A stretch of 64,000 nucleotides of DNA from UBA6522 sp965205045 (lineage in GTDB: Bacteria; Pseudomonadota; Gammaproteobacteria; Steroidobacterales; Rariloculaceae), in NCBI GenBank assembly GCA_965205045.1, contig OZ242031.1, positions 2,790,001 to 2,854,000 of the forward strand, read 5' to 3'. This document shows positions 17,490-28,457 of the stretch, in pieces. Below the pieces are notes generated by a model. That model had not been told where the DNA came from, searched no databases, and saw nothing but the letters and a program-made list of their open reading frames with translations. Each line of letters opens with the position of its first letter. The first letter of the stretch is position 1. Both the position numbers and the translations under genes were made by a program.

Positions 17490-20195
17490 TTAATGTGTTT
17501 CATCCGCCGAGGGTTCGCTCGGAACGAGACAAGCTAGGCTCTCGACAGTCGGTATCTCGAACGGTACCTCAAGCGCATCAATCTGCGATACAACGTAGTT
17601 CCGCGCACGCGCCATCGCGTTCGACGTATCGTTGGCCGGGTGCACATCCGAAAACACAACACTGCGGGGCTTATCCGCCAGTGGGTTAAGTAGCTTCATC
17701 AATTCCCAATCGCGAACCAAGGTCCATCCGCCTTCATCACTTGGGACGGCAGCCACGACAACGGAGCGAACGGGACCATCCGAGCCGGTGATGCGGTCTC
17801 GCACACTAAACACAAAGATAGGCGCGACCAAACCTCGGATCGTGCCGAAAGCCGCCGTCAGTTCCACCGCATCCCCAACAGCGCGATCGACGATGCGTAG
17901 ACCAACTCCTGCGACATCCTCCCTTTCCTCCGGTTGCGGTTCTCGCGCAAACAATAAGTCGAAATGTTCGACCTCGGCGATCAAGAAGTCATCCTTCCAC
18001 TCTTCTGGTGGACGGAATCGTAGGCGCACTTCTTCCGCTTGGTCGGGTCTCCGACCCCGAATGGCAAGGAGCGCTTTGAAAAATGGCACAAGATCCGGCA
18101 AGTCTACCTTCGGGATCTGGTCGGCCACGGTTCCGAAGTCAAATCTCGAGACATGACCGACGAGAGACCGGACAGTGTTTACCGCGTCCTGACCGCCAAA
18201 TGTCGCGGTCGCAGTATCGAACCAGTCATCCAGCGTTTGTCCACTCAGGCCCGTACCGGCGTCGGCGAAAACCTTGGTGAACATGTTTGGCGATGCCATT
18301 CCAATTACGAGCTGCCGAATGTCCTCAGGATCGTCCATTGCGCTCTGGAACGCCAAGTTGATTCGCTCCAGCTTCTCATCCAGCAGATCCCAGATTCGGC
18401 TCTCCACAGTGTCGGGATTCCGGACGGAAACCACATCGACAGGCTCAGTCTGCCCGTAACGGCTAACGCGGCCCACGCGCTGATGCAACCGCATCGGGTT
18501 CCACGGCAGGTCCACATGAATCAAAGTGCTGCAATGTTGCTGAAGATCGACGCCCTCGCCAGCCGCTTCCGTGGAAACAAGAAATCGAACTTCTCCGCGG
18601 TTGAACCGCGCGGCAGCGCGCTGGCGTTCTTCCGTCCACCCTGAGATGTTACCGGACGCATCCTCCACGTCTTCGACGAAACCGTCTCCATTGATGAACG
18701 TCACACATCCGTCGCCGTAACGCTTGATCAGCGCACTCATAAGCAACGCTTGCGTCGCCTTGTACTCGGTGAAGAAGAGCACTGATTCTTCGGGGAACGA
18801 CTCGTCGACAACGGTCAGGATGCGCTGGATTTTCGTTTCCTCGGTCACATCCTTGGCTGCTGCAAGCAACTCCTCGATCGCCGGAATCTCGCTAGGGTTC
18901 AATCCGACTCCGAAAATGCTCTGCGCCAGTCGTTCTTCCAGTCGACTGATCTCGTCTTGATTAGCGGTATCGTCCGCATCTTGCAGTTCTTGGAGCCGCG
19001 CCAAATCTTCGCGGCGCGATTCCCCAATCCTTGCCTCCTCCTGTCGCAGTCTGGCGAGCCGGCCAGCAAGAGCCCGCCGTACGGCCGCCACTGAACTCGA
19101 CGCCAGCTTTTGCATTGTGATCAGGATCAGGATCGCTAAACGTCTGTCCTGGGCGCCAAGACTTGAAGCGTATGCTCGCCCGGTCGAGATGAACTCCGTA
19201 AGCTGATCGTAGAAGCGTGCTTCTTGCGGCGAATACGCGTAAGTTTCCTGCCTTGGTCGCACCGGAGTGAAAAGCGGCTCGCCCGACATGTCCGTGACAG
19301 ACTGTTTGTTGTTGCGAATCATGACAGTACGGAGCTTCTCGATCTGCTCTTCTAGAGGTCGCTCGGGATCGAAATCATCAGGCCGAAGCAACTTAAGCAA
19401 CGACAGGAATCCTGTGTCTTTGCCGCGATGCGGCGTACCGGTGAAAAGCACCAGGGACTGTACTTTTCCCCGTTCCTGCAGTCGTTCGATGAGTTGGTAG
19501 GACAACGTGCGATGGCCCTGATCGTGCACGTTCATGTGATGGGCCTCGTCGATGAGCACTAGGTCCCAAGGACCGGCCTCAAACAACCGCTCCCAACGAC
19601 CGCTCTTGTCAAGACGCAACGTATGTGCCGACGCGATTATCCGATCCTGAGTATTCCAGAAATCGGAAGTTTCGGTATCGGCGGCCGGAACATAAATCGA
19701 GATTCGTATGTCGAACATTTCCCGAAGCCGCACCTGCCACTGTTCAACCAAGCTGGCGGGCGCAAGGATAAGCAGCCGGCGCACACGCCCCGAGGAGATT
19801 AGCGGGGTCAGGATAAGGCCAGCTTCGATGGTCTTGCCAAGCCCCACGTCATCGGCGACCAGCCATCGTGTAGGCCATGACTCGAGTACGCGCTTACAAA
19901 CCCAGAGTTGGTGCGGCAACAAGTCAATGCGGGAACGCGAGAACACGCCCCAGGCGTCGTTAACCGAACGGATGCACTCGCCGAGGATTCGCGTGACGAC
20001 ATGCAGCGCGGAGTCGACCCGTCCCTTAGCCATCCGCTCCGACAAACCCTCCACTAATTCGACATCGGAGGACAGACACTCCTCTATTCCATGATCGAAC
20101 CGCACCACTACGCTATTTTCTTGATCCAGCAAGACTTGGCCGGAACCGAAGCGTGAGTGTCGCACTGCTGCATTTCTTTCGAAGCGTGTCATCAC
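17490..20195 (-). CDS. SNF2/RapA-type helicase paired with the giant ATPase protein
   Basis: 901 aa. Motif I is DVGLGKT (116-122), motif II is DEAH (216-219), and the C-terminal helicase half ends with QRVGRVSRYGQ near 570-580, as in RapA/HepA and other SNF2 helicases. About 100 N-terminal residues before motif I (HSRFGSGQVLLDQENSVVVRFDHG) look like a small beta-barrel of the RapA or CarD-like type. A long insertion with an arginine-rich coiled coil lies near 380-440. The start codon overlaps the stop of the upstream 2558-aa gene (ATGA at 20192-20195), so the two are surely one unit. General RapA is an alternative, but the pairing argues for a defence role. Confidence 0.8.
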   Translation of the reverse strand: MMTRFERNAAVRHSRFGSGQVLLDQENSVVVRFDHGIEECLSSDVELVEGLSERMAKGRVDSALHVVTRILGECIRSVNDAWGVFSRSRIDLLPHQLWVCKRVLESWPTRWLVADDVGLGKTIEAGLILTPLISSGRVRRLLILAPASLVEQWQVRLREMFDIRISIYVPAADTETSDFWNTQDRIIASAHTLRLDKSGRWERLFEAGPWDLVLIDEAHHMNVHDQGHRTLSYQLIERLQERGKVQSLVLFTGTPHRGKDTGFLSLLKLLRPDDFDPERPLEEQIEKLRTVMIRNNKQSVTDMSGEPLFTPVRPRQETYAYSPQEARFYDQLTEFISTGRAYASSLGAQDRRLAILILITMQKLASSSVAAVRRALAGRLARLRQEEARIGESRREDLARLQELQDADDTANQDEISRLEERLAQSIFGVGLNPSEIPAIEELLAAAKDVTEETKIQRILTVVDESFPEESVLFFTEYKATQALLMSALIKRYGDGCVTFINGDGFVEDVEDASGNISGWTEERQRAAARFNRGEVRFLVSTEAAGEGVDLQQHCSTLIHVDLPWNPMRLHQRVGRVSRYGQTEPVDVVSVRNPDTVESRIWDLLDEKLERINLAFQSAMDDPEDIRQLVIGMASPNMFTKVFADAGTGLSGQTLDDWFDTATATFGGQDAVNTVRSLVGHVSRFDFGTVADQIPKVDLPDLVPFFKALLAIRGRRPDQAEEVRLRFRPPEEWKDDFLIAEVEHFDLLFAREPQPEEREDVAGVGLRIVDRAVGDAVELTAAFGTIRGLVAPIFVFSVRDRITGSDGPVRSVVVAAVPSDEGGWTLVRDWELMKLLNPLADKPRSVVFSDVHPANDTSNAMARARNYVVSQIDALEVPFEIPTVESLACLVPSEPSADETH

Positions 20196-23100
20196 TCCTC
20201 CAAGCCGAATCTGTGGCGCAAATCCGCATCCGAGGCCACGCGCCTTAGTGGTATATCGAACGCTCGATGAAGATTCGGGGCTCTTGTCCCCAACTCGGAC
20301 GCCAGAAAGTCGAATATGGCGCGCGCCTTCTCCGAGTTGGACACGTGGTCATCCGGTTGTTCGAGGCCGAGTCTTACGAGCAATCGAATCACTTGCTTCG
20401 ACGGTACCCAGCAACCCGGGAAAAGTTGTTCGCCTTCAATGATTTCCAGACGTACGAGTTCCCGAAGCACCCAGTGGACACCCATGTTGAGAGGTGCGGG
20501 TGGAGCATCGAAGTGAGTACCCGCGCCAGTCAATGCCTCGTCGACGCGAGGAGCGAGCAAGCGTGAAACTTGGTACATACCTTCGGGACGTCTCCCTGCC
20601 GACTTCAACAATCGACGATATACATCCTGATACCGACTGAGTTGGCAGATTGCCGGAAACAGCGACATCCAGCGCGGATAGGTCAGCTTTGCTAATGCGT
20701 CGTCCTGCCAGTCTCGCAGCATTCCCATCCAGGCATTGTCATCGTCGGGTGTCTTGAATACCTCCCACCAACCTTCGCTGTGCACCAACTCGAGAAACCT
20801 ACGATGATGATGGTCCTTAGCACGGCCCAGGCTCCGACACGCCCCCAGAACCAGAAGGGCGAGCCAGTGATCTTCCGAGTCCGTTCGCAGACCCACCGCT
20901 ATGCCGTCTCGCTGCAGCCAATCCGGCCAAGCATCCCCCTCGTAGGCTGCTATGACTCTGCTGCGCTCGGCGTCGTCATCCCACCATTCCATTAGCTCTT
21001 GAAAGAAGGTGCCCGACTCTGGCGTGATCGGGTCCGGCTGTGAGTCCTGTGCACGGTATTGGCCGGGAAACAACGCGCCCAATAGTGATTGGCGACGCCA
21101 GGATTCCTTACATGAATCCTCCACCAGTCGACGAACCTCATCGTACTCTCGAAGCCAGTGGGGTCGCTGGTCTATTGGTACAAGATGCTGTAGAAGGTTG
21201 GACCCGAGCTCACCAACCAGCAGGTAGCTGATCGCCACAGGGCGTAGAATCTCTGAAAGATCCGCGTACCACTCCGCCATCATTGCGGTGTCGACTCGAT
21301 GCTGAACGCGAAGCCACTGAAACACCCGCCAATCTTCTCTGCATTCGATGTACGCCGGATCAAGAACCCGGTCGTCGGGAGCAAAGGCCGCCCGGCGGAG
21401 TTCGTCTCTGCCATCCGCGTCAGTCTGACCGAGTAGCTCCGGGGCATCTCGCAGGAGAAGGTTGCGTAGCGGCTGGAGACTTCCATCCACTGCCCTAGCC
21501 TTAAGCGCCTGACGCCAAGTAACGCCTTGAGGGTCGTACGCGTCGAGGCTTCGATCCCCACCTCCGCTAATGGGTCGTAACGCATGCAACCGTTGCGGCG
21601 TCAAGCAGTGATCCCACAATTCCGCCAGCTCTGCAAACAGGTCGTTCGGGCGAAGCTGGGTCGAAGCGATGTAATCTCCGTCAGCACTCACGAGATCGCA
21701 CAGTGGGCGGAGGATTTGCTCGATCCGCTCCGAGACAATACCCCGGTCCCGAACCAACGCCAGCAGATATTCGTCTTCGATTTCAGCCAATGCGGCGCAC
21801 ACTTGGCTGTCGAAATCACCGCTCGCGACTTCAATGCGCAGATCCGATGCCAGTGGAGCAAGCATTGACCGGAATGGCGCGGGAAGACCGGTCGGCACAG
21901 CTGAGCAAGAACCGATCCAAGCCGTCAGTCCCCGACCGTTTCCGTGCAACGCGCTCAAGAAATTTCGGCGCAGTACACCATTGTTGTCCAGGCCATTTGC
22001 GAGAACATTCCAGAGCGAGGACAGGAATTCGCGTCCGTCATTGATGGCCAGACGGTCGGTCGACTCGTCAGTTGAATCGGTGACCGCATTGTGAAGCGCA
22101 ATCAATCCCCTTCCAAGCGCTTCACCAAGTCGACCGACAGTTCTAAGGGTGGAATCGTCATCAAGCGACACATGGGTTCGACCGGGGTCGAGCTTAAATG
22201 GTCCATTGACGACGTATCCGCAACACCAATCCTCACTCGTCGGTGTGACGTTCCAGAGAAACGGAACATCTTGGTCGAAGCTTGTCACAATGCCATCTTT
22301 GAGACCGACGGCCAGCGCCGCGGTACCCATGTCTTTCTGTCCTGCGTCTGCGGGCCGGAAACGCAGAATTCGCCAGCGACCGGCGTGGTTGGGAAACTCG
22401 ATCTCTACACCGACAGACCATCCAGGTGCGCCGACTATCTGCTTTCCGTCGAAGCAGTGCGCTCCTGGGAACGGACCGCCTTCTACAACGACGTCGCGCA
22501 CTTGGCGCGCAAAAACTGGCAGCAATACACGCGCGTAGCTAAAACGCTGCTCGATCAGCATCCGCGGTTCGACATTCGGGCGTAATGGCAGCCTGACGCG
22601 CGTGGGTCTACGGCCTTCGATCACCGGCAATTGAGGTTCCACAGGAACAGTTCCTTCCTTCGGTACCAACCCCCCCGCAATGGAGAATGCAATGAAACCA
22701 CTGACCACGGAGGGAGACGAGGAAACGAGGTAAACCGACTTGAAGCCCAGACCGAACCGGCCGGTGGTGGAAATCGAAGCTGAGTCCCCAGGCGCCTCAC
22801 CGGGTTTGCCACTTAGATTCATAACCATCATGAAGTAAAGATCCTGATTCCACTGACGCTCCCGTCCAGCCGGAAAGGCGGCCCCTCCAGTGTCGTTGAT
22901 CGTACGCCCCCAATGCATGACATCTATGGTGGGCGTGTCGTCATGTTCGTGGATTCGTATCAAGAGACGTCGGACGGCAGTCGGCAGCGGTCCACCTCCG
23001 ATCTCGGCGGCCTCTGCAAGAGCATCGTCGGCGTTCTGCGCAAGCTCCAGCAAGACGCTTTCTTTGCTGTATCCGTAGCGTCGTATCAGCTTGTTGACCC

Positions 23101-26100
23101 GTTTCCACAAAAATTCCCGGTGCTGAGGTTCCTCAATGAGGGCCGCCAATCGGTTCAGGGCCTCTATTTCGCTCTTAAGGGCTTCTTCAGAGGGTGCTTG
23201 CTCTCGCTTCCTCTGCGCCCGCTCAGCATTCCTGAGGGCATTCCGCAGCGACTCGCTCTTTACATTGAGCTGCTGTAGTGTCAGCGGCAGATGCGCCTTG
23301 ATGGAGGCAAGCACAGGTACAAAGTCGGCCTGCGAACCCTTTCCCCATTGAGACCACCAATCGTTCACGTTCTCGCGGGGCAACCCAAGGTAGCGGGACC
23401 CCCATCTCTCGACGGTGCCGCCTAGTAGCCGTAAGAGGTCCGAGCTAGAACGGTTCTGAGGGTCGACATCTCGCAGCGAGATCTCCCAAAATCCGTTACC
23501 AAACTCCCTAAACAACGGCGAAAACTGCGAGCGAGGCCGTTTTACAGGATCGTCCGCGAACAGCGTATCGCTGTCCACTTCTGCATGCATCGGCACCCTC
23601 GCTCCCAGCACGTTCATGGCACGGACATGTTCGCCATGCGCCACGTTCGGCAAAACGAACACATTGACGCTTTCGGTGTCCAATTCGTCAGGAAGCCTCT
23701 TGGCAACATCTTCCCCAAGCCATTGCTGGGCTAGATTGCCAATGGAATTGCGCACTCCGGTACCCAACAAGCTGAGAAACGCCCCCACGGCGCCATGTGG
23801 GACTCGACCGTTCCACGGCGCGAAGTATTTCTCCAGCGTGTCCAATCCGTTTCCCACCGAGTTGCCTTCGACACCGCTTACCTGGACGACCGGGTCGTCA
23901 CTATTCAGGCGGAGAATGGGGCGGTATTCCGAAATCACCCGATGTCGTCTCGCAACGCCGGTTTCGCTTCGTGCGACATCGTGGCTCGCATGCCAGTTGC
24001 CATCTTGGGTCGGCAGATCGAGGTTTGGCAGAACATCCGAAAAGAACTCGTTAGTATCCGCGAGACAAGTGACAAGACTGCGGAACAGTCTCCCGCTGGC
24101 GGAATCCTTGGCGGGTCGCGAACCCGCGAGGCTGGTGAGAATCTCAACTTGGCGGTCCGGCGGAATTGGACCGCAGAGCGCCTTCGCCAGCGTCACAATC
24201 GCGTCCGAAGTGCTTTGCGTCCCTGCGCCCCGACCGACAGCCTGGGCAGCTGCATGCACCAACTGCCAGCCGGGATGCAATCCGGTAAGCGTTGTTTGCA
24301 GTGCAGCCTTGATCAACGGCGCGTCGATGAGGTCGCAATGCGGCATGACAAGCCACGCGCCGCCATCAACCTGAGCTACATGTTGGGAATCTAGAGCGTC
24401 GACCATCCGCTGCACTTGACGCTGGCGATTCAAGCGTCCTAGGACCTCCCTCACTACAGGTTCCGCCATCCCCCAAGTCTTTGGGTTGATGGCTTCCGGG
24501 AGCCGCTTGTCGCCAAGAGCACCGGCCGCAACCAGACGAAACACCGCATCCAAGAGGGCCTTCGGAGCAAAGATCACTGCTTCAGGTGCGATGCCACCGC
24601 CGTCACACAAGGGAAGCCAGCGACTGAGTCTCAGCAGATTACGGACATCGCCGTTTCGCGACAGTAACACTTGCCCTCCCGAAACACGGACGCCTTGCAC
24701 TATCGGTTCGGCGAAACGCCAGGGACGCGAGTCCTCCAACATAAGTTGAAGAAGGCCGTCTCGGTCCATTTCGGGAACTGTGTGGTAGAGATGAGCGACC
24801 CGCGGGTCCGGATCCAGCAGGAAAACCTCCGCTTCGAGTTCTGGCGGCAGCCGCAGTTGATTGGTCTTTTCCGTTGACCGCCTTGACCTACGGTTGAACG
24901 CCCTGCGTGTCCCGTCAACTCCCCTATGCAGCGGCATGGTGCGCCAGTGTTCCTGCTCCTCATCTGTTGTGCCGTGCAATTGCTGTAGCAGCGTCGCTGC
25001 TTCCCCGTCGCTCAGTCCCGTCCAGTCCACCGGCGTTTCCAGGCATTCGGAAAGCAGGCTATGCAGCGCTCGACTATCGGCCTGTCTGACCGAAAGAGCG
25101 TCAAGAGTTTCTTGCGGAAGCGGCTCCACCAATTCTTGTGCAACCACACACCACGACCGGTCAAGCAAGCGCAGCAGGAGATACAGTGCTCGTCTGCTCT
25201 CCGTCCGGTCATGAAACAGTCCTGCGTCGTCACCAATCACGGCGGCGGAACGCCCCGCCAGAAGCACGCGTGCGGCCCTGCGAACATGCGTGTTCTCCAA
25301 ATCCTGCTCCGCCAGCCGCATCAACAACGGCTTTCGGGCAGCGGGCTCACCTAGCGTCGCGGATTGAAGCACCGCAATAGCCAAAGCCTCCGGTCTGGGC
25401 AATGGCACGTCAGTAGCGAGGGACGCCACAACATTGCCACTCACCAACCAAACGTCGTCATCGAGTGCCTTCCCGAGCTCCGCGACGGCCTGTTTCGGAT
25501 TCGGTGGCCGCTCAAGCGAGTTTCCGTCCGTTCTGTCGTTGTCCGATGCATCCCAGCTTGGACCAGCGAATACTCGCCTTGCATCCACCCTGCGACTTAG
25601 GCCATCGACGGTCCAAGCCTCTTCTTCCTCGATTGGAAACCTGTTTACGCGCAGCAAGGGCAACCCAGCAAGGCCTTTGCCCATGGGCCGATCATCTCGT
25701 CTGGCAAGCAGCGCGTCCGCGAGCAAGAGACGCGAGTGCATCAAACGATGCGACGTGCCTCCGACTTCTAGTCTTTTGCCCAAGGCAATAAGCGCATCAT
25801 CTAGTCGCTCTTGATGGAGGTGCCGCGCGAATGGCGAAGCTCTTCGACGACGACCGAATGGCACAGGGAACAACATTTCGCCAATTGCATTGTCATTAGC
25901 GAGATCCCTGAGCGCCCGTTGGCAGTCAATCGGCGTTTCAAACAACCATGCCATAGGTAGCACGCTGCACATGTCTCTCCATACTTCCCGCAACTCGTCC
26001 CGCAATGCACGCGAAACGGTAGGCCGTGTCGTATGGGCCAGCACACCATCCCGAATCTGTCCCACGAGCCACCGCGCGAGTATCGCGGCGCGACTGTCGA

Positions 26101-27868
26101 ATTTGTTGGCGTCTGGATTAATTGCATGACGAACAGCTTTTTCAACCCACCTTAGGTGCTTCGGCGATTCAAATGCAGTGCTGGGAATACTGGCCAGCAG
26201 ACCCTTGAGGTACTCATCGGTCCAATCATTGAGCCCGTCTGCAATGCGTGCAGCATCCTCGTCGATGAACACGACTTCGTCCGTGCATTCGTCGCAGTAC
26301 GCCACGAACCGCCGGCGAACGATTTCGGGTGCGTGATTCCACTTGGGGATCGACAAGACGGGGCCGGAACCCACGCTCAATGCTTTCCATTCAACGCCGT
26401 CGTCAGCCACAACAGGAAGGAGCCAATGTGATCGCCTGACCGAAATTGATCGGTACTTGACGATGTCCGAGTTGACAACCGCGTCCAAAAACCCTCGCGC
26501 TACTCGCTCTTCAACGCGGTTGACAGCATTGGCTAATGCCTTTGGCAGCAACGGGAGCAGCAATTTGTCGCACAGGGCTCGATTCCAACGGCTTCGCATG
26601 TCCCCATCAGTGCCGCCATCGCCAACATCCTCGGTGACACCGGGAATGGAGCGGCGATCCTGAGAGGGCCAGAAATAGCCGTGCAAGAGGACTTCCCAGG
26701 CGGGCGACAAACCTTCGATTTCAACGATTGCACTAGGGCTCGGTTCGGGATCGTCGTCCAGTGGGAGGAACGCGGCCCAACGCATCCGTGTTCCTGCTGG
26801 CTCGAAATCGGAGTCGCTGGGCCGCAGCACGGTCACTGCGGCGTGTTCGAGCGCTTTCTGTGGCACTGTGGAGTAGCGACCGTTCTGCTGTTCCAGGGAT
26901 TTCGGCCAGTCCGGTTGCATTCGCAGTTGTCGCAAACCTTCGTTACCAAGAGACTCGATTCCAGATACCTTCCAACCATGGTCTTTGGCGACAATCTTGC
27001 CCCCGAAGCTCCGCTCGACAAAACCATCGTTTTCGTACCCGTAACGACCAACCCATTTTGCTGCATCCCGCACCACACGCATGCATGTCTCACGATTGCG
27101 CAGAGCCTCTGGGCTTGCCGCTCGCTGCACATCGATGGTCTGAAGGTGCCCGCACTGTGCCAGCAACAGCGCAGCCGGCGCCGCTCCTGCGAACCATTCG
27201 CAGACTTCGTCTGGCTGAGGGCAACGTTCGCCTAACCCGTGTTGTTGACCTCCGCTACCCCGTTTCAAATGTTCACACCGCCGTAGCGGTATCCATAGCA
27301 ACAGACCATCGTCCGACGTCCCAAGCAGTTCCGTCGTCACAGATCTCAGTTGCTCGCTGTCAGTCCTTGCGAGTTTGTCCCACTCGGGATAAATGGGATC
27401 GTTTTTTCCTTTTGCTCCTGTACCCGCCCATGGATTCACGACGCCAGCCAGCCATTTCGACTTTTCCGCGCCCAGGTATAGAAATGCCTCACACAAGTGA
27501 AAGACACTCTTCAATCCAATTCCGAACCGACCGATCATGGCCACATCGTCCTCTTTCGATCCGCCAAGAGCCTCATGCAGGGCGTCGTCGTCCCTTTTTG
27601 AGAACGCTCCGTCGTTCGTCACCAGAAGCGCTGGGCCATGCAACAGGCTGTTTTTTGCATTGGGCCAACCACGTTTCACCACCGTTAACTTGAGCGTTTG
27701 CGCCTTGGCATCATCAGCATTCTGGACCAGCTCCCGGAACAGCGTCCGCCCGTCACCGGCGTCCTTGTAGACATCGGCCAAGAGGTTCTTGATCGCCTTA
27801 ATCTCGACAAGCTGATTGCGGACGATTCGTGCGTCGGATCTGACATCAATGTCTGGCAGGTATTCCAT
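20192..27868 (-). CDS. Giant protein with two sacsin/Hsp90-like ATPase modules
   Basis: 2558 aa. Two Bergerat-fold modules are visible. The first has N-box RELVQNADDA (45-54), G1 VTNDGAFS (83-90) and G2 GRFGIGLKSVFHL (113-125). The second has ELAQNADDA beginning at residue 1608 and G2 GRFGLGFKSVYL near 1700. This tandem plan is that of sacsin-repeat proteins. The rest is helical with no nuclease motif I can point to. The frame is free of stops over 7.7 kb, which shows selection. It is followed by an overlapping SNF2 helicase gene. Sacsin-like ATPases of bacteria commonly lie in defence islands; the exact function is unknown to me. Confidence 0.82.
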   Translation of the reverse strand: MEYLPDIDVRSDARIVRNQLVEIKAIKNLLADVYKDAGDGRTLFRELVQNADDAKAQTLKLTVVKRGWPNAKNSLLHGPALLVTNDGAFSKRDDDALHEALGGSKEDDVAMIGRFGIGLKSVFHLCEAFLYLGAEKSKWLAGVVNPWAGTGAKGKNDPIYPEWDKLARTDSEQLRSVTTELLGTSDDGLLLWIPLRRCEHLKRGSGGQQHGLGERCPQPDEVCEWFAGAAPAALLLAQCGHLQTIDVQRAASPEALRNRETCMRVVRDAAKWVGRYGYENDGFVERSFGGKIVAKDHGWKVSGIESLGNEGLRQLRMQPDWPKSLEQQNGRYSTVPQKALEHAAVTVLRPSDSDFEPAGTRMRWAAFLPLDDDPEPSPSAIVEIEGLSPAWEVLLHGYFWPSQDRRSIPGVTEDVGDGGTDGDMRSRWNRALCDKLLLPLLPKALANAVNRVEERVARGFLDAVVNSDIVKYRSISVRRSHWLLPVVADDGVEWKALSVGSGPVLSIPKWNHAPEIVRRRFVAYCDECTDEVVFIDEDAARIADGLNDWTDEYLKGLLASIPSTAFESPKHLRWVEKAVRHAINPDANKFDSRAAILARWLVGQIRDGVLAHTTRPTVSRALRDELREVWRDMCSVLPMAWLFETPIDCQRALRDLANDNAIGEMLFPVPFGRRRRASPFARHLHQERLDDALIALGKRLEVGGTSHRLMHSRLLLADALLARRDDRPMGKGLAGLPLLRVNRFPIEEEEAWTVDGLSRRVDARRVFAGPSWDASDNDRTDGNSLERPPNPKQAVAELGKALDDDVWLVSGNVVASLATDVPLPRPEALAIAVLQSATLGEPAARKPLLMRLAEQDLENTHVRRAARVLLAGRSAAVIGDDAGLFHDRTESRRALYLLLRLLDRSWCVVAQELVEPLPQETLDALSVRQADSRALHSLLSECLETPVDWTGLSDGEAATLLQQLHGTTDEEQEHWRTMPLHRGVDGTRRAFNRRSRRSTEKTNQLRLPPELEAEVFLLDPDPRVAHLYHTVPEMDRDGLLQLMLEDSRPWRFAEPIVQGVRVSGGQVLLSRNGDVRNLLRLSRWLPLCDGGGIAPEAVIFAPKALLDAVFRLVAAGALGDKRLPEAINPKTWGMAEPVVREVLGRLNRQRQVQRMVDALDSQHVAQVDGGAWLVMPHCDLIDAPLIKAALQTTLTGLHPGWQLVHAAAQAVGRGAGTQSTSDAIVTLAKALCGPIPPDRQVEILTSLAGSRPAKDSASGRLFRSLVTCLADTNEFFSDVLPNLDLPTQDGNWHASHDVARSETGVARRHRVISEYRPILRLNSDDPVVQVSGVEGNSVGNGLDTLEKYFAPWNGRVPHGAVGAFLSLLGTGVRNSIGNLAQQWLGEDVAKRLPDELDTESVNVFVLPNVAHGEHVRAMNVLGARVPMHAEVDSDTLFADDPVKRPRSQFSPLFREFGNGFWEISLRDVDPQNRSSSDLLRLLGGTVERWGSRYLGLPRENVNDWWSQWGKGSQADFVPVLASIKAHLPLTLQQLNVKSESLRNALRNAERAQRKREQAPSEEALKSEIEALNRLAALIEEPQHREFLWKRVNKLIRRYGYSKESVLLELAQNADDALAEAAEIGGGPLPTAVRRLLIRIHEHDDTPTIDVMHWGRTINDTGGAAFPAGRERQWNQDLYFMMVMNLSGKPGEAPGDSASISTTGRFGLGFKSVYLVSSSPSVVSGFIAFSIAGGLVPKEGTVPVEPQLPVIEGRRPTRVRLPLRPNVEPRMLIEQRFSYARVLLPVFARQVRDVVVEGGPFPGAHCFDGKQIVGAPGWSVGVEIEFPNHAGRWRILRFRPADAGQKDMGTAALAVGLKDGIVTSFDQDVPFLWNVTPTSEDWCCGYVVNGPFKLDPGRTHVSLDDDSTLRTVGRLGEALGRGLIALHNAVTDSTDESTDRLAINDGREFLSSLWNVLANGLDNNGVLRRNFLSALHGNGRGLTAWIGSCSAVPTGLPAPFRSMLAPLASDLRIEVASGDFDSQVCAALAEIEDEYLLALVRDRGIVSERIEQILRPLCDLVSADGDYIASTQLRPNDLFAELAELWDHCLTPQRLHALRPISGGGDRSLDAYDPQGVTWRQALKARAVDGSLQPLRNLLLRDAPELLGQTDADGRDELRRAAFAPDDRVLDPAYIECREDWRVFQWLRVQHRVDTAMMAEWYADLSEILRPVAISYLLVGELGSNLLQHLVPIDQRPHWLREYDEVRRLVEDSCKESWRRQSLLGALFPGQYRAQDSQPDPITPESGTFFQELMEWWDDDAERSRVIAAYEGDAWPDWLQRDGIAVGLRTDSEDHWLALLVLGACRSLGRAKDHHHRRFLELVHSEGWWEVFKTPDDDNAWMGMLRDWQDDALAKLTYPRWMSLFPAICQLSRYQDVYRRLLKSAGRRPEGMYQVSRLLAPRVDEALTGAGTHFDAPPAPLNMGVHWVLRELVRLEIIEGEQLFPGCWVPSKQVIRLLVRLGLEQPDDHVSNSEKARAIFDFLASELGTRAPNLHRAFDIPLRRVASDADLRHRFGLEE

Positions 27869-28457
27869 GTGTACGCTTTCGCCAACGAGACCGCCGTCTC
27901 CGTAGTCGACGCCCGATGGATTCTACGTCTTCGCCACCTCGATGACATACCGACTTAATTGAGGACAGCGAGTTCGCCTCCATCGTGAGCATCCGCGGCG
28001 CAGCAACGGCTGTCCCTCGCGCCTCAGCTCGGTTCGCGGGCCCCGTGCCCGGCGGTTCGCTTCACTCACTGCCGTTTGCTTCGCCGCCACAGCGATGGAC
28101 TGCCCCAGCACCGCAGTTCGTCCATCTGCGTCCACGCCTCGCTCCGGCGCTATGCGTCGCGGTCGTTCTCGGCTTCGCCTTGATTGCGGTCGCTGGCTGC
28201 GCCAGCAACCGTATGCACCGGGGTAACGTGTGAGATAAGTGGTTCTGCGCCCCGGGAGCATGTGAAACCATCGCTTCTGCGTTGCGGAAACAACCGCGAC
28301 CGTTACCGTCACCGCGCACTCCCAGGATGGTGTTTCCCGGGTTGCTACTCGCCGACTCGTCGCCGGCGCCCCGGTTTGTTACCGTGGGTCGCGGAGAGAC
28401 ACTTGGAACGCGCTCGCATGGTCAAGACTTGCATTTGTTCTGTCCACCCGGGGCAGT
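27869..28457. other. Non-coding stretch upstream of the giant gene
   Basis: About 590 bp with several short GC-rich frames in conflicting directions (for example 27985-28233 on plus) and no credible gene. It must contain the promoter of the giant-protein operon, reading leftward, but I cannot identify the hexamers. Its right end grades into a comEC 3' remnant. Confidence 0.4.

Noticed and set aside
26761..27693. 310-aa plus-strand frame inside the giant ATPase gene
   Set aside because: The minus-strand frame carries the first GHKL module; this is its shadow.
27985..28450. Short overlapping frames on both strands upstream of the giant gene
   Set aside because: No ribosome site, no conserved motif, conflicting frames; treated as non-coding.
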